The position numbers were made by a program, and so were the translations under genes. 64,000 nucleotides of DNA, from assembly GCA_937146805.1 (NCBI GenBank), contig CAKZRR010000017.1, forward strand, positions 202,129 through 266,128, given 5' to 3'. The notes under the pieces are model-generated. The model did no database searches. It was not told where the DNA came from and saw only the letters and a program-made list of their open reading frames with translations. Each line of letters starts with the position of its first letter. Position 1 is the first letter of the stretch. This stretch comes from an uncultured Owenweeksia sp. Its GTDB lineage: Bacteria; Bacteroidota; Bacteroidia; Flavobacteriales; Schleiferiaceae. Shown piece after piece: positions 15,554 through 23,809 of this stretch.

Positions 15554-16228
15554 CTAGGGTGTAAAGTGGATAAGCATCCACACTTCAGGGTTTTCTTTTT
15601 GACTTTCGTCAGATGTAAGTACTAGTTTTAAACTTAACCATGTTTCCGATTTCCAAGTGTTTACCCAAGTCTCACTTTGGGTTTCCCACTGTTGTAATGT
15701 CATGTTTGAGTAGTTAGGAAGCTCAGGCCTATTAACAATTTCTGCACTAAGCAAGGTGTTTGGAAATGCTTGCCCAATGGGTGCAAACAAGTCAATTATT
15801 TCTGCTAAAGCGGGATAACCTCCGTACTCGTAAAAAATATTATAGTGGCGAGCGCTACCAGTAATGGAATCGATGTAAAGTAAGGTTCCAGTTTCGTTAA
15901 ATGTAGAGTCCACTAATACTTTATCATAATACACCATTTCACTTCTCATTTCGTAGCCAACTCGTAAAAGAGTAAGGTGCAGTGTGTCCGTGCTGTTTAA
16001 ATTCTTTTTTTTGGTATCGTCCAGCGAATAATGGTACGCCAAGTATTGGTTAAAAGTAAAGAGCATGCTTTCATCACTTAGCTGCAACGTGTGTTTACTT
16101 TTTTTTAAAAGATGTAAATCAACCTGCTCTGTTTTGGTGGTAAAGCTTGAGTCAATATTTCGAATTTGCGCAGGCAGTAACGTGCTAAACGCTAAGTGAA
16201 GTACAACAGAACAAATAAGTAATTTCAT
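15554..16228 (-). CDS. Hypothetical secreted protein
   Basis: A 224-residue protein with an N-terminal signal peptide (MKLLICSVVLHLAFSTLLPA, cut after AQ). The mature part is rich in Thr, Tyr and Leu (TLHLTLLRVGYEMRSEMVYY, YNIFYEYGGYPALAEIID) and ends ENPEVWMLIHFTP; no known domain or cysteine pattern is recognised. It precedes the HYC_CC_PP-type gene by 35 nt on the same strand and may be the first gene of the MbnP/peroxidase transcription unit, but no shared motif links it to copper. Confidence 0.7.
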   Translation of the reverse strand: MKLLICSVVLHLAFSTLLPAQIRNIDSSFTTKTEQVDLHLLKKSKHTLQLSDESMLFTFNQYLAYHYSLDDTKKKNLNSTDTLHLTLLRVGYEMRSEMVYYDKVLVDSTFNETGTLLYIDSITGSARHYNIFYEYGGYPALAEIIDLFAPIGQAFPNTLLSAEIVNRPELPNYSNMTLQQWETQSETWVNTWKSETWLSLKLVLTSDESQKENPEVWMLIHFTP

Positions 16229-16315
16229 AGGTAAATTGTTTACGTTGGTAAAGGTAGTTTATCATGCAGCTTTCATTCTCGGTTTTGAGCTTACTTTAGC
16301 GCAAAATTTTGGCAG

Positions 16316-17692
16316 ATGGAATTAACTTGGCTCAATTGTTACACCTACAACCGTTTTGGCTTAATGCCCGAAACCGAGCATGTACGCTCGCAGTTTGAGC
16401 GTGATTACGATCGACTCATTTTTTCATCGGCTTTTAGGCGATTGCAGAATAAAACACAGGTTTTTCCTTTGCCCGAGCATGTGTTTGTACACAATAGGTT
16501 AACGCATTCGCTGGAAGTAGTGAGTGTAGGTCGCTCCTTAGGTCAAATTGTTGGAGACGAGCTGGCTCAAACTTTACCCGTAAAGGGAAACAAAGACGCG
16601 GTAGAGTTTTATCAAAACCAATTAAAAAATGTAATCTCATCTGCTTGTCTAGCGCATGATTTAGGCAACCCAGCCTTTGGGCATGCGGGCGAAGAGGCCA
16701 TTTCTAAGTATTTTAAAGATCAACAGAACAACAAGGTTTTCACCTCGCGCTTTAGCGAAAAGGAATATCTAGATTTAACTCGCTTTGAAGGAAATGCCAA
16801 TGCATTCCGTATTTTAACAAAGCAGTTTAATGGTAGGATGGAAGGTGGTTACCGAATCACCTATCCCACCTTGGCCAGTATTTTAAAATATCCCTGCGAA
16901 GCTTCGGCTCAAATTAAAAAGGGACCTAAGCATCGATCCAAGTTTGGCTTTTTTCAAGATGACCAGGCCGCCTTTGAACAAGTAGCTCAAGCTTTGCATT
17001 TAAAAAAAGATAGTAGCCAACCTTTAGCTTATTACCGACATCCTTTTGTGTACTTGGTTGAGGCGGCAGATGATATTTGTTACAGCATTATTGATTTTGA
17101 AGATGCTCACCGTTTAAAAATTGTTTCGTTTGAAGAAGTTAAGGAAGCCTTTTTGGGTTTAATAGCTTTGGATGAAGAAGTGGATTTGCAAAGGGTAGAA
17201 GCAAATCTGCATCAGTTGAGAAACGATAAAAATGAGGCCGTGGCGTATTTACGAGCTAAGGCTATTAGTTTTTTGGTAAAGCGTTGCGCACAGGCTTTTA
17301 AAGAAAATGCACAGGCCATTTTAAGCGGTAGTTTTAGCACTTCGTTATTAGGGGCTTGCACCGAGTTAAAGGAGGCTCTGGGTCATATTCAAGAGGTTTC
17401 TATTTCTAGGATATATGCATATGAGAGCGTGGTGAAAATTGAGTTAGCCGGCTTTAAAATTATGTCAGGCTTAATTGAGGATTTTGTAGAAGCCGCTTTG
17501 CTAAATCCGCAACAGCGGGAAACGCGCCATAAAAAGATATTAAACCTGATGCCTTTTCAAAATCGCTTTAGAGAGGAACAAACCGATTATCAAAAAGTAA
17601 TGTGCATTTTAGATCATGTATCCGCCATGACGGATAATTATGCGCTCAACTTATACCGCAATTTGCGGGGTATTGAAATGCCCGGTATATAA
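16316..17692 (+). CDS. dgt: dGTPase / deoxynucleotide triphosphohydrolase
   Basis: A 458-residue HD-domain protein. It has the signature FERDYDRLIFSSAFRRLQNK followed by TQVFPLPEHVFVHNRLTHSLEV, then the metal-binding HD pair in ACLAHDLGNPAFGHAGE and a later AADDICYSIIDFEDAH. These are the hallmarks of bacterial dNTP triphosphohydrolases, which cleave dGTP (or other dNTPs) to nucleoside plus triphosphate and control dNTP pools. The length is usual for Bacteroidota homologues. It stands alone, divergent from the minus-strand envelope cluster. The start is ATG 16316 after a weak TACTTTAG-like -7 box. Confidence 0.92.
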   Translation: MELTWLNCYTYNRFGLMPETEHVRSQFERDYDRLIFSSAFRRLQNKTQVFPLPEHVFVHNRLTHSLEVVSVGRSLGQIVGDELAQTLPVKGNKDAVEFYQNQLKNVISSACLAHDLGNPAFGHAGEEAISKYFKDQQNNKVFTSRFSEKEYLDLTRFEGNANAFRILTKQFNGRMEGGYRITYPTLASILKYPCEASAQIKKGPKHRSKFGFFQDDQAAFEQVAQALHLKKDSSQPLAYYRHPFVYLVEAADDICYSIIDFEDAHRLKIVSFEEVKEAFLGLIALDEEVDLQRVEANLHQLRNDKNEAVAYLRAKAISFLVKRCAQAFKENAQAILSGSFSTSLLGACTELKEALGHIQEVSISRIYAYESVVKIELAGFKIMSGLIEDFVEAALLNPQQRETRHKKILNLMPFQNRFREEQTDYQKVMCILDHVSAMTDNYALNLYRNLRGIEMPGI

Positions 17693-17757
17693 GGGTTTTA
17701 GGGTTGCACCCTTGTTGGTGTAATATATGGTTGTAAGGGATGATTGATGTTTTTAGG

Positions 17758-17765
17758 TATATTTG
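17758..17765 (+). promoter_or_regulatory. -7 promoter element of the PKD-domain cargo gene
   Basis: Perfect TATATTTG, 39 nt before the ATG at 17805. The -33 element is weak. Confidence 0.55.
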
Positions 17766-17804
17766 GTTTTCTATTAATTAATTTTCACATCAAATATCCT
17801 TAGT

Positions 17805-19055
17805 ATGAAAAAACTATTACTATCCTTAACGGTACTTTTTACTGCTTTTAGTGGATTTTCTCAAACCTATCATAGAGTAAGCTCGCAGCTTTTGGATGCC
17901 ATCACTTTTAATGGTGTACCCGGTCAAAAAGTTTGGATGGAGGTATACAGCGGGTCGAGTATCATTAAACAAATCGAAGGTTATTCTGATAACACCTCCT
18001 ATGGAATGGTTATCGATTCGATTGATGCCAGTATTGTTTTTGACAGCATTGTGGCCTATACCTATGACTGTAATGGGAATAAGGTTAGAGGAATAGGAAG
18101 CCCAAAGATTTACAATAATATATATGGGTATGAAGACACTATTTATCAGCCATGCCCAATGCCTATATTGGCAGGCAAAGCTACCCTTGGGCACACTCAT
18201 TCTGCTAATCACTATACAATTGATTTTACAGATGCCACGGTAAAGTCCGGTTTTCCCAATACTAAGATAACTAGATATTGCTATTTTGGTGATAATGATT
18301 CTGGGGTTGTTGGAACAAACTTTAGTCATACCTACCCGGGTGCAGGCAAATATTATTTAGAGTATTATGTTCAAGAGTTTGATTCCTTGGCTCCATCGGG
18401 AAGTGGCTATCACTCAAAAAGTTGGTTTAGAGATACTATTGAAGTGAAAGGCTGTAACGCTTCCTATATGGTAGATACTGTGAATTCGGGTAATGGTACA
18501 GCCGTTATTTACAATAACTCGGCACCGTTAAATACCAATAGTAAATTTACCACTAGTTATTTATGGGATTTTGGGGATGGCGATACATCAAGTCAAGCGT
18601 TTCCAAAACATGTTTATGCCAAGGCAGGGGTATTTGGCGTGTGCCTCACTACCACCACAACGGAAGTTGCTAACCCGAGCAATGTTTGTACTTCTAACTT
18701 TTGCGATACGCTTGGAATGGACTCAACAGGTGCATTGGTTTATAAAAATAGTAGCTATACACTGCAAGTTTTGGCGCCATTTATGGGGCTCAATAATATA
18801 AGCTTGCAAAGCAATTTTGAGGTTTATCCTAACCCGGTGGAGGGACTGTTAAAAATAAAATTGGTATCAGATTGGGAAGAGGAATGGCGCTATTCCATTT
18901 TTGACATTAATGGAAGGCTAGTATCTTCTGAGCAGGTTACTTTTAGTAATGGCGTTGTAGAATTGAATGTGGAAAGTTTGGATAGCGGTATTTATCTGTT
19001 AGCACTTCAAAATAAAGAAGGGCACGCTTCTCACCAAAAAATTATAAAAAGATAG
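17805..19055 (+). CDS. T9SS-secreted PKD-domain protein
   Basis: A 416-residue protein with a signal peptide (MKKLLLSLTVLFTAFSGFSQ). Two PKD-like Ig-fold segments are visible: one around residues 130-200 (CYFGDND ... FSHTYPGAGKYYLEYYV) and one around 225-290 with the classic SYLWDFGDGDTSSQAFPKHV and YAKAGVFGVCL. The sorting domain runs from VYPNPVEGLL (340) to KIIKR. PKD domains are common spacers or binding modules in secreted Bacteroidota proteins; no catalytic domain is seen. It has its own promoter box and shares a bidirectional terminator with dsbD. Confidence 0.85.
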   Translation: MKKLLLSLTVLFTAFSGFSQTYHRVSSQLLDAITFNGVPGQKVWMEVYSGSSIIKQIEGYSDNTSYGMVIDSIDASIVFDSIVAYTYDCNGNKVRGIGSPKIYNNIYGYEDTIYQPCPMPILAGKATLGHTHSANHYTIDFTDATVKSGFPNTKITRYCYFGDNDSGVVGTNFSHTYPGAGKYYLEYYVQEFDSLAPSGSGYHSKSWFRDTIEVKGCNASYMVDTVNSGNGTAVIYNNSAPLNTNSKFTTSYLWDFGDGDTSSQAFPKHVYAKAGVFGVCLTTTTTEVANPSNVCTSNFCDTLGMDSTGALVYKNSSYTLQVLAPFMGLNNISLQSNFEVYPNPVEGLLKIKLVSDWEEEWRYSIFDINGRLVSSEQVTFSNGVVELNVESLDSGIYLLALQNKEGHASHQKIIKR

Positions 19056-19078
19056 CCCAATAGTTTTGCTTAGCATTA

Positions 19079-19109
19079 AAAAAGGCTCCCAATTGGGAGC
19101 CTTTTTTAA
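19079..19109. terminator. Bidirectional terminator between the PKD cargo gene and dsbD
   Basis: Perfect palindrome AAAAAAGGCTCCC / GGGAGCCTTTTTT centred on AATT, with A and T runs on the two sides, serving the two convergent genes. It ends 2 nt before the dsbD stop codon. Confidence 0.92.
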
Positions 19110-19111
19110 TG

Positions 19112-21199
19112 CTAGTTTTTGTCTTCAAAAAGTTGAATACCTTCTTTAAGCCAATTAACATAAAAGGGAATATCCGGATCGTAAGCCGTAGAACCATTTA
19201 GGGGTTTCATGCTTTTGTGATCTAATAATATATACTGCGGCTGGCTATTATTTTGGTAGTGCTTAATTTGAAATTCACTCCATTTGTTTCCAATCGTTTT
19301 TATTTTTTTACCCGTAACCTCCGAAACATATTGCTCCTTTGCTGGTAGTTCTTCTCGGTCATCAACATATAACGAAACAAGCACTACATCATTTTGCAAC
19401 ATGCTTAAAACACCTGGGTCGCTCCAAACTTGTTCTTCCATTTTACGGCAGTTAACACAACCCCAACCGGTAAAGTCAATTAAAATAGGTTTACCTACTT
19501 TTTTGGCATAGGCCTTTCCCGCTTCAAAATCATGAAAGCAGTTGAGGTGTAATGGGCAGGTTTCGGGGTGCGACCCTTCGGGTACATCAGAACTGTGTGC
19601 ATCAGAACCTCCACTTGTTGCGCTACCCCCAAAGCCATTGGGCGATTCGCTGTAAAAGGAGGGAGGAGGAAAGCCGCTAATTAATTTTAAAGGTGCTCCC
19701 CACATACCTGGAATTAAATAGATTACAAAAAAGAGTGATAAAATAGCCATGAATAAACGGGGCACCGATAGCTTATCCATAGGGCTATCATGCGGCATTT
19801 TAAATTTACCCAAAAGGTATAGGGTAAGTAGTGCGAAAATAGCAATCCAAATAGCGATAAACCATTCACGTTGTAGTAAACCTGCTTGCCAAACTAAATC
19901 AGCCGTGCTTAAAAACTTAAAGGCAAAGGCTAGTTCAATAAACCCTAAAACCACTTTTACCGAGTTTAACCAGCCACCACTTTTAGGCATGGAGTTTAGC
20001 CATCCCGGGAAAGCGGCAAAAAGAGCAAAGGGTAAGGCCAAAGCCAATGAAAAGCCAAACATACCTACCAAGGGACCTTGAACACCTCCGGTGGATGCTT
20101 CAAAGAGCAAGGTGCCAATAATAGGCCCAGTACAACTAAAGGAAACCAAGGCTAAGGTAAAAGCCATAAAAAAGATACCCACTAAGCCACCTTTGTCCGA
20201 AGCTTGATCGGTTTTATTAACCCATGAAGAAGGTAAAGTAATTTCGAAAGCACCAAAAAAGCTAATGGCAAAAACAACCAATAGCACAAAAAAGGCAATA
20301 TTTACCCAAGGGTTGGTAGAAAATTGATTTAGCGCATCAGAACCGAAAATGGCCGTTACGCCATACCCGATTAATGTGTAGAAGGCAATAATAGAAATGC
20401 CGTAAATAATGGCATTAGAAATACCCTTAGCACGTGTTTTACTTTGCTTGGTAAAAAAGCTTACCGTAAGCGGGATCATTGGGAAAACACAAGGGGTTAA
20501 TAGGGCTGCAAAGCCGCCCAAAAAGCCGAATAAAAATATACCTAATAGCGATTTGTCTTTACTCTCAGGTACAACTGGCTCGGTGTTTTCTTCTACATCA
20601 TCATTATCTTCGCTACTTTCCGATTGGCTGTTCTCGTAGGTAGTAGTGTCTTCGCCATTGTAGGCGTAGTCAATGTGTTCTTTTTCCCCATCTTCTTCCG
20701 TTTGGCTGCTTCCTTCTATTTGCCCTTCGGCAGATGAGTTGGCAACAGCCTTTATTTTAAATTCTAAATCAAGATACTCCGGTGTTAAGCAGGTTTCTTC
20801 ATTACAGGTTTGGTAAATAAACTCTACCTCCGCTGTAAAATCTTTGTTGTTGAGTAGTTTTATTTTTTGCGAAAAAGTGACTTTCTTTTCGTGATACTTT
20901 AAAATTTCCTCAAAATTGGGGTCGTATTCTTCGTGTGGCGTGGGTTCTTCAACACCACCTATCAGTTTAAAGTTTGGGTTTTCGGCTACGTTTAGCTCGG
21001 TAAAAATCACAAAAGAGCCTTCCTTTTTTTCTACAGAGTATAAGTGCCAACCTTCATCCATGGTGGCAGTAACCTCCAATAGCACCTCCGTGTCGTTAAG
21101 GCGAGTGGCCTTATGGCTCACTTTTACTGGTTCTAATATTTGAGCATTTAGGCTGCCAATGCCTATAAGTAGTATAAGTAGGTATCGAAAAATTCTCAT
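19112..21199 (-). CDS. dsbD: Thiol:disulfide interchange protein DsbD
   Basis: A 695-residue protein with three parts. The N-terminal periplasmic domain follows the signal peptide and has the Cys pair CNEETC (132/137). An acidic linker (about 180-215) leads into an eight-helix membrane domain with LTPCVFPMIPLTVSFF and SFSCTGPIIG. The C-terminal thioredoxin domain has GWGCVNCRKMEEQVW. All six electron-relay cysteines are present. DsbD moves electrons from cytosolic thioredoxin to the periplasm, among others for c-type cytochrome maturation, which fits the two diheme peroxidases nearby. The start overlaps tilS by 4 nt (ATGA). It is the last gene of the kinase-pabB-tilS-dsbD operon. Confidence 0.95.
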   Translation of the reverse strand: MRIFRYLLILLIGIGSLNAQILEPVKVSHKATRLNDTEVLLEVTATMDEGWHLYSVEKKEGSFVIFTELNVAENPNFKLIGGVEEPTPHEEYDPNFEEILKYHEKKVTFSQKIKLLNNKDFTAEVEFIYQTCNEETCLTPEYLDLEFKIKAVANSSAEGQIEGSSQTEEDGEKEHIDYAYNGEDTTTYENSQSESSEDNDDVEENTEPVVPESKDKSLLGIFLFGFLGGFAALLTPCVFPMIPLTVSFFTKQSKTRAKGISNAIIYGISIIAFYTLIGYGVTAIFGSDALNQFSTNPWVNIAFFVLLVVFAISFFGAFEITLPSSWVNKTDQASDKGGLVGIFFMAFTLALVSFSCTGPIIGTLLFEASTGGVQGPLVGMFGFSLALALPFALFAAFPGWLNSMPKSGGWLNSVKVVLGFIELAFAFKFLSTADLVWQAGLLQREWFIAIWIAIFALLTLYLLGKFKMPHDSPMDKLSVPRLFMAILSLFFVIYLIPGMWGAPLKLISGFPPPSFYSESPNGFGGSATSGGSDAHSSDVPEGSHPETCPLHLNCFHDFEAGKAYAKKVGKPILIDFTGWGCVNCRKMEEQVWSDPGVLSMLQNDVVLVSLYVDDREELPAKEQYVSEVTGKKIKTIGNKWSEFQIKHYQNNSQPQYILLDHKSMKPLNGSTAYDPDIPFYVNWLKEGIQLFEDKN

Positions 21200-22533
21200 T
21201 CGGGTATTTGTTTTAAGAGTCGCACAAAATAAACAGATTTTGTTTGATTTGTTAGTCGGAAATAGTCATCAATTCGCATTCCTACCACCCAAACAATTTT
21301 TTGCTGGGAGCAAAGCACCCAAATAGCCTTTTTTTGTAAGGGGTTAATTTTGGCATCGGTAAAGAAATCGCTCAGTTTTTTTTGCCCTTTCATACCCAAG
21401 GGTGTAAAATGGTCCCCGGCACGCCACAAGCGCAACTCAAGCGGAAAAGTTAGTTTGTTAAAATCGAGTTGAGCCACGTTTAAGTCACTATCAATAGGTG
21501 TTGTTCCGCGCTCCTTTTTATCAAAATGAAGCGTTAGGGGAAAGTCTATTTCGGTATCAGTTTCCTCGATAAAAAAAGTATCATGTTGCTTTTTATTTTC
21601 ATTGGAGGTACTAGATAAAATAAGCTCGCCTCTATTTTTCGTCAATTTGTAAGCTTCCGCTTCAAAAGTTTGCCCACTGCCTTGATCTAAACTTTTTAAA
21701 ATAGCGGTCCAGTCAAACACGGCTTTTGGTTGCAGCCAGTGCCTAATTAAAGAAGGAAGTTGCATGGGTTTGGCAACGGCCTTCCAGTTAAACGTTTCAC
21801 CCGCCTCGGTTTGACTAACCAATGTTGCCAGTTTTTCTTGGAGCATATCCTGCCAAAGAGCTTTATCGTTTTTTAAATGTTGCAAGGTTTTGCCAAAACT
21901 ACGTTCAAAATTGGGCGCGTTTTCTTTTAATGGAGGCAATACTTTGTGTCGTAAAAAATTACGTTGGTAATCGGTTTTAGCATTGCTAACATCCTCGCGC
22001 CAAGCTAGTTTTTGTTGTTGAGCGTAACTTTTAATGTCGTCTTTATGCCAGCGCCACAATGGGCGTGCAATCTGATTTTCTAAAGGAGAAATACCGGTTA
22101 AGCCATCCAAACCTGTTCCTCTGCCAAGGTTTAATAAAATTGTTTCCAGAGAATCATCTGCATGGTGAGCGGTGAGTATTAAATCAAAGCCTTCGGAATT
22201 TAGAAGCTCGTTAAAGTAGCTATAACGCAGCGTACGCGCAGCCATTTGTATAGAAATGCCCTGCTCTTGTGCGTAGGTTTTAGTTTGAAAATTTTGGCTA
22301 AAAAAAGGGACTTGCTGCTGTTCGCAATAGGCTTTTACAAAATGTTCATCGGCATTGGCATCTTGGCGTAAGCCAAAGTTACAATGCACCACCGCTACTT
22401 TAGTATTTTGTTGAATAAGCAAATGCAAAAGCACCATACTATCTATTCCACCGCTGCAAGCCACCAATAATTTTTGGGTGGATAGCTGGTTTTTTTTGTA
22501 GAAGGAATTAAAGTGGTTTAGTGCTTTAATCAT
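21196..22533 (-). CDS. tilS: tRNA(Ile)-lysidine synthase
   Basis: A 445-residue protein. The N-terminal PP-loop ATPase domain has SGGIDS (27-32) and the family blocks HCNFGLR, YCEQQQVPFF, TAHHADDSLETILLNLGRGTG and RPLWRW. The C-terminal part has the TilS substrate-binding lobe, including LWRAGDHFTPLGMKGQKKLS followed by DFFTD. It forms lysidine at position 34 of tRNA-Ile(CAU) so that AUA is read as Ile; it is essential in most bacteria. It overlaps pabB by 8 nt and dsbD by 4 nt, implying translational coupling. Confidence 0.95.
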   Translation of the reverse strand: MIKALNHFNSFYKKNQLSTQKLLVACSGGIDSMVLLHLLIQQNTKVAVVHCNFGLRQDANADEHFVKAYCEQQQVPFFSQNFQTKTYAQEQGISIQMAARTLRYSYFNELLNSEGFDLILTAHHADDSLETILLNLGRGTGLDGLTGISPLENQIARPLWRWHKDDIKSYAQQQKLAWREDVSNAKTDYQRNFLRHKVLPPLKENAPNFERSFGKTLQHLKNDKALWQDMLQEKLATLVSQTEAGETFNWKAVAKPMQLPSLIRHWLQPKAVFDWTAILKSLDQGSGQTFEAEAYKLTKNRGELILSSTSNENKKQHDTFFIEETDTEIDFPLTLHFDKKERGTTPIDSDLNVAQLDFNKLTFPLELRLWRAGDHFTPLGMKGQKKLSDFFTDAKINPLQKKAIWVLCSQQKIVWVVGMRIDDYFRLTNQTKSVYFVRLLKQIPE

Positions 22534-23809
22534 TCTTCAAAATTCGAAAAAGATTTTCGGCTTTCAGTAAACATTCTTCATACTCTTTTTCGGCTTGGCT
22601 GGCCATGGTAATGGCACTGCCTACTCTTGCGCTAATCTCTTTATTTTTGGAGTTGTATAAAAGACTGCGTATCACTACGTTAAAATCAAAATCACCATTT
22701 GGAGTAACATAACCTACTGCCCCCGAAAATAAATTGCGCGCAAAGGTTTCGAAAGAATCAATCAGCTGCATGGCTTTTAACTTAGGAGCCCCGGTCATGC
22801 TGCCCATAGGGAAGGTAGAGCGTAGAACATCGGTAAAATGTTGGTCTTCTTTAAGCTGGCTGTTAACGGTGCTTATCATTTGATGTACGCTGTTAAAGCT
22901 GTAAATGCCAAATAACTCGCTAACGGTTACGCTGCCTTTTTTGGCTGTTTTGCTTAAATCGTTGCGCACCAAATCAGTAATCATTACGTTTTCGCTGCGT
23001 TCTTTTTCGTTGCTTTTTAGTTCGGCTTTTAGCCGATTATCCTCTTCTAAATTAGAGTGCCTTTTGGCGGTACCTTTAATAGGTTGCGAAATGATATGTG
23101 CTCCCTGTTTTTGAACATAGCGTTCAGGAGAAGCACAGATCAGGTAATCGTTTTGATTGCGATAGAATGCCGCAAAAGGAGCTTGTGCGGTATGGTTAAG
23201 TTTACGGAAGGTGGCGGCAGGATTAAAAGAGGTAGCGGTACCCGTAAACTCTTTGCAATAATTAAGTTCGTAGATGTGACCGTATTGCAGTTCGTTTTTT
23301 ATTTTTTGAATAGTATTTAAGTAATGCGCCTTGTTATGGGTTGCAGTAAGTTGTACGCTTCTAGTTGTGGACTCCTCTTTTTCTTGTAAAGATTGCAAGT
23401 AGTCAATAAACTCTTCTTGGCAGCTATGCAGCGCACTTTCTACGTACACCTGATTGTTTTGGCAATAGATAACCATTTGAGGTACGAAAAAGCACATGTT
23501 CGCGAAAGCGAAATTACCTTTACGCACACTAGGAAGAGTGGGTTCGAGCTTGTTTTTTAAATCGTAGTTAAGGTGGCCAAATAGCCAGTTTTTTTGGTTT
23601 TGATGAAACTTTTTGAGCTGACTAAAGTGGTCTTCTGTTGGGCTTAAAATAGCTTGAGCTCCAAGTGCAGCGAGCCACTGGTAGCGGCTGTATTTTTCTT
23701 GGTGATGGTTGCTATCTAGAAAAATGGCTTGCTCAAACCGTGGAACACTTTGTATAAGCCACTCTTTTGCCTGTTGCGGTGTAAAGTGCTTAATACTAAA
23801 TTGATGCAT
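22526..23809 (-). CDS. pabB: Aminodeoxychorismate synthase component I (chorismate-binding enzyme)
   Basis: A 427-residue chorismate-binding protein. The C-terminal two-thirds carry the conserved blocks QYGHIYELNYC, PFAAFYRNQNDYLICASPER, QPIKGTAKRHSNLEEDNRL, SNEKERSENVMITDLVRNDL and TFPMGSMTGAPKLKAMQLID. These are shared by PabB, TrpE and isochorismate synthases. The ending RVGSAITMASQAEKEYEECL fits PabB, which makes 4-amino-4-deoxychorismate for folate. An anthranilate synthase role is less likely because no trp genes are near. The start shares TAATG with the kinase stop. Confidence 0.88.
   Translation of the reverse strand: MHQFSIKHFTPQQAKEWLIQSVPRFEQAIFLDSNHHQEKYSRYQWLAALGAQAILSPTEDHFSQLKKFHQNQKNWLFGHLNYDLKNKLEPTLPSVRKGNFAFANMCFFVPQMVIYCQNNQVYVESALHSCQEEFIDYLQSLQEKEESTTRSVQLTATHNKAHYLNTIQKIKNELQYGHIYELNYCKEFTGTATSFNPAATFRKLNHTAQAPFAAFYRNQNDYLICASPERYVQKQGAHIISQPIKGTAKRHSNLEEDNRLKAELKSNEKERSENVMITDLVRNDLSKTAKKGSVTVSELFGIYSFNSVHQMISTVNSQLKEDQHFTDVLRSTFPMGSMTGAPKLKAMQLIDSFETFARNLFSGAVGYVTPNGDFDFNVVIRSLLYNSKNKEISARVGSAITMASQAEKEYEECLLKAENLFRILKND

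Noticed and set aside
17699..17713. AGGGT/ACCCT inverted repeat after dgt as terminator
   Set aside because: The stem is too short and there is no T run.
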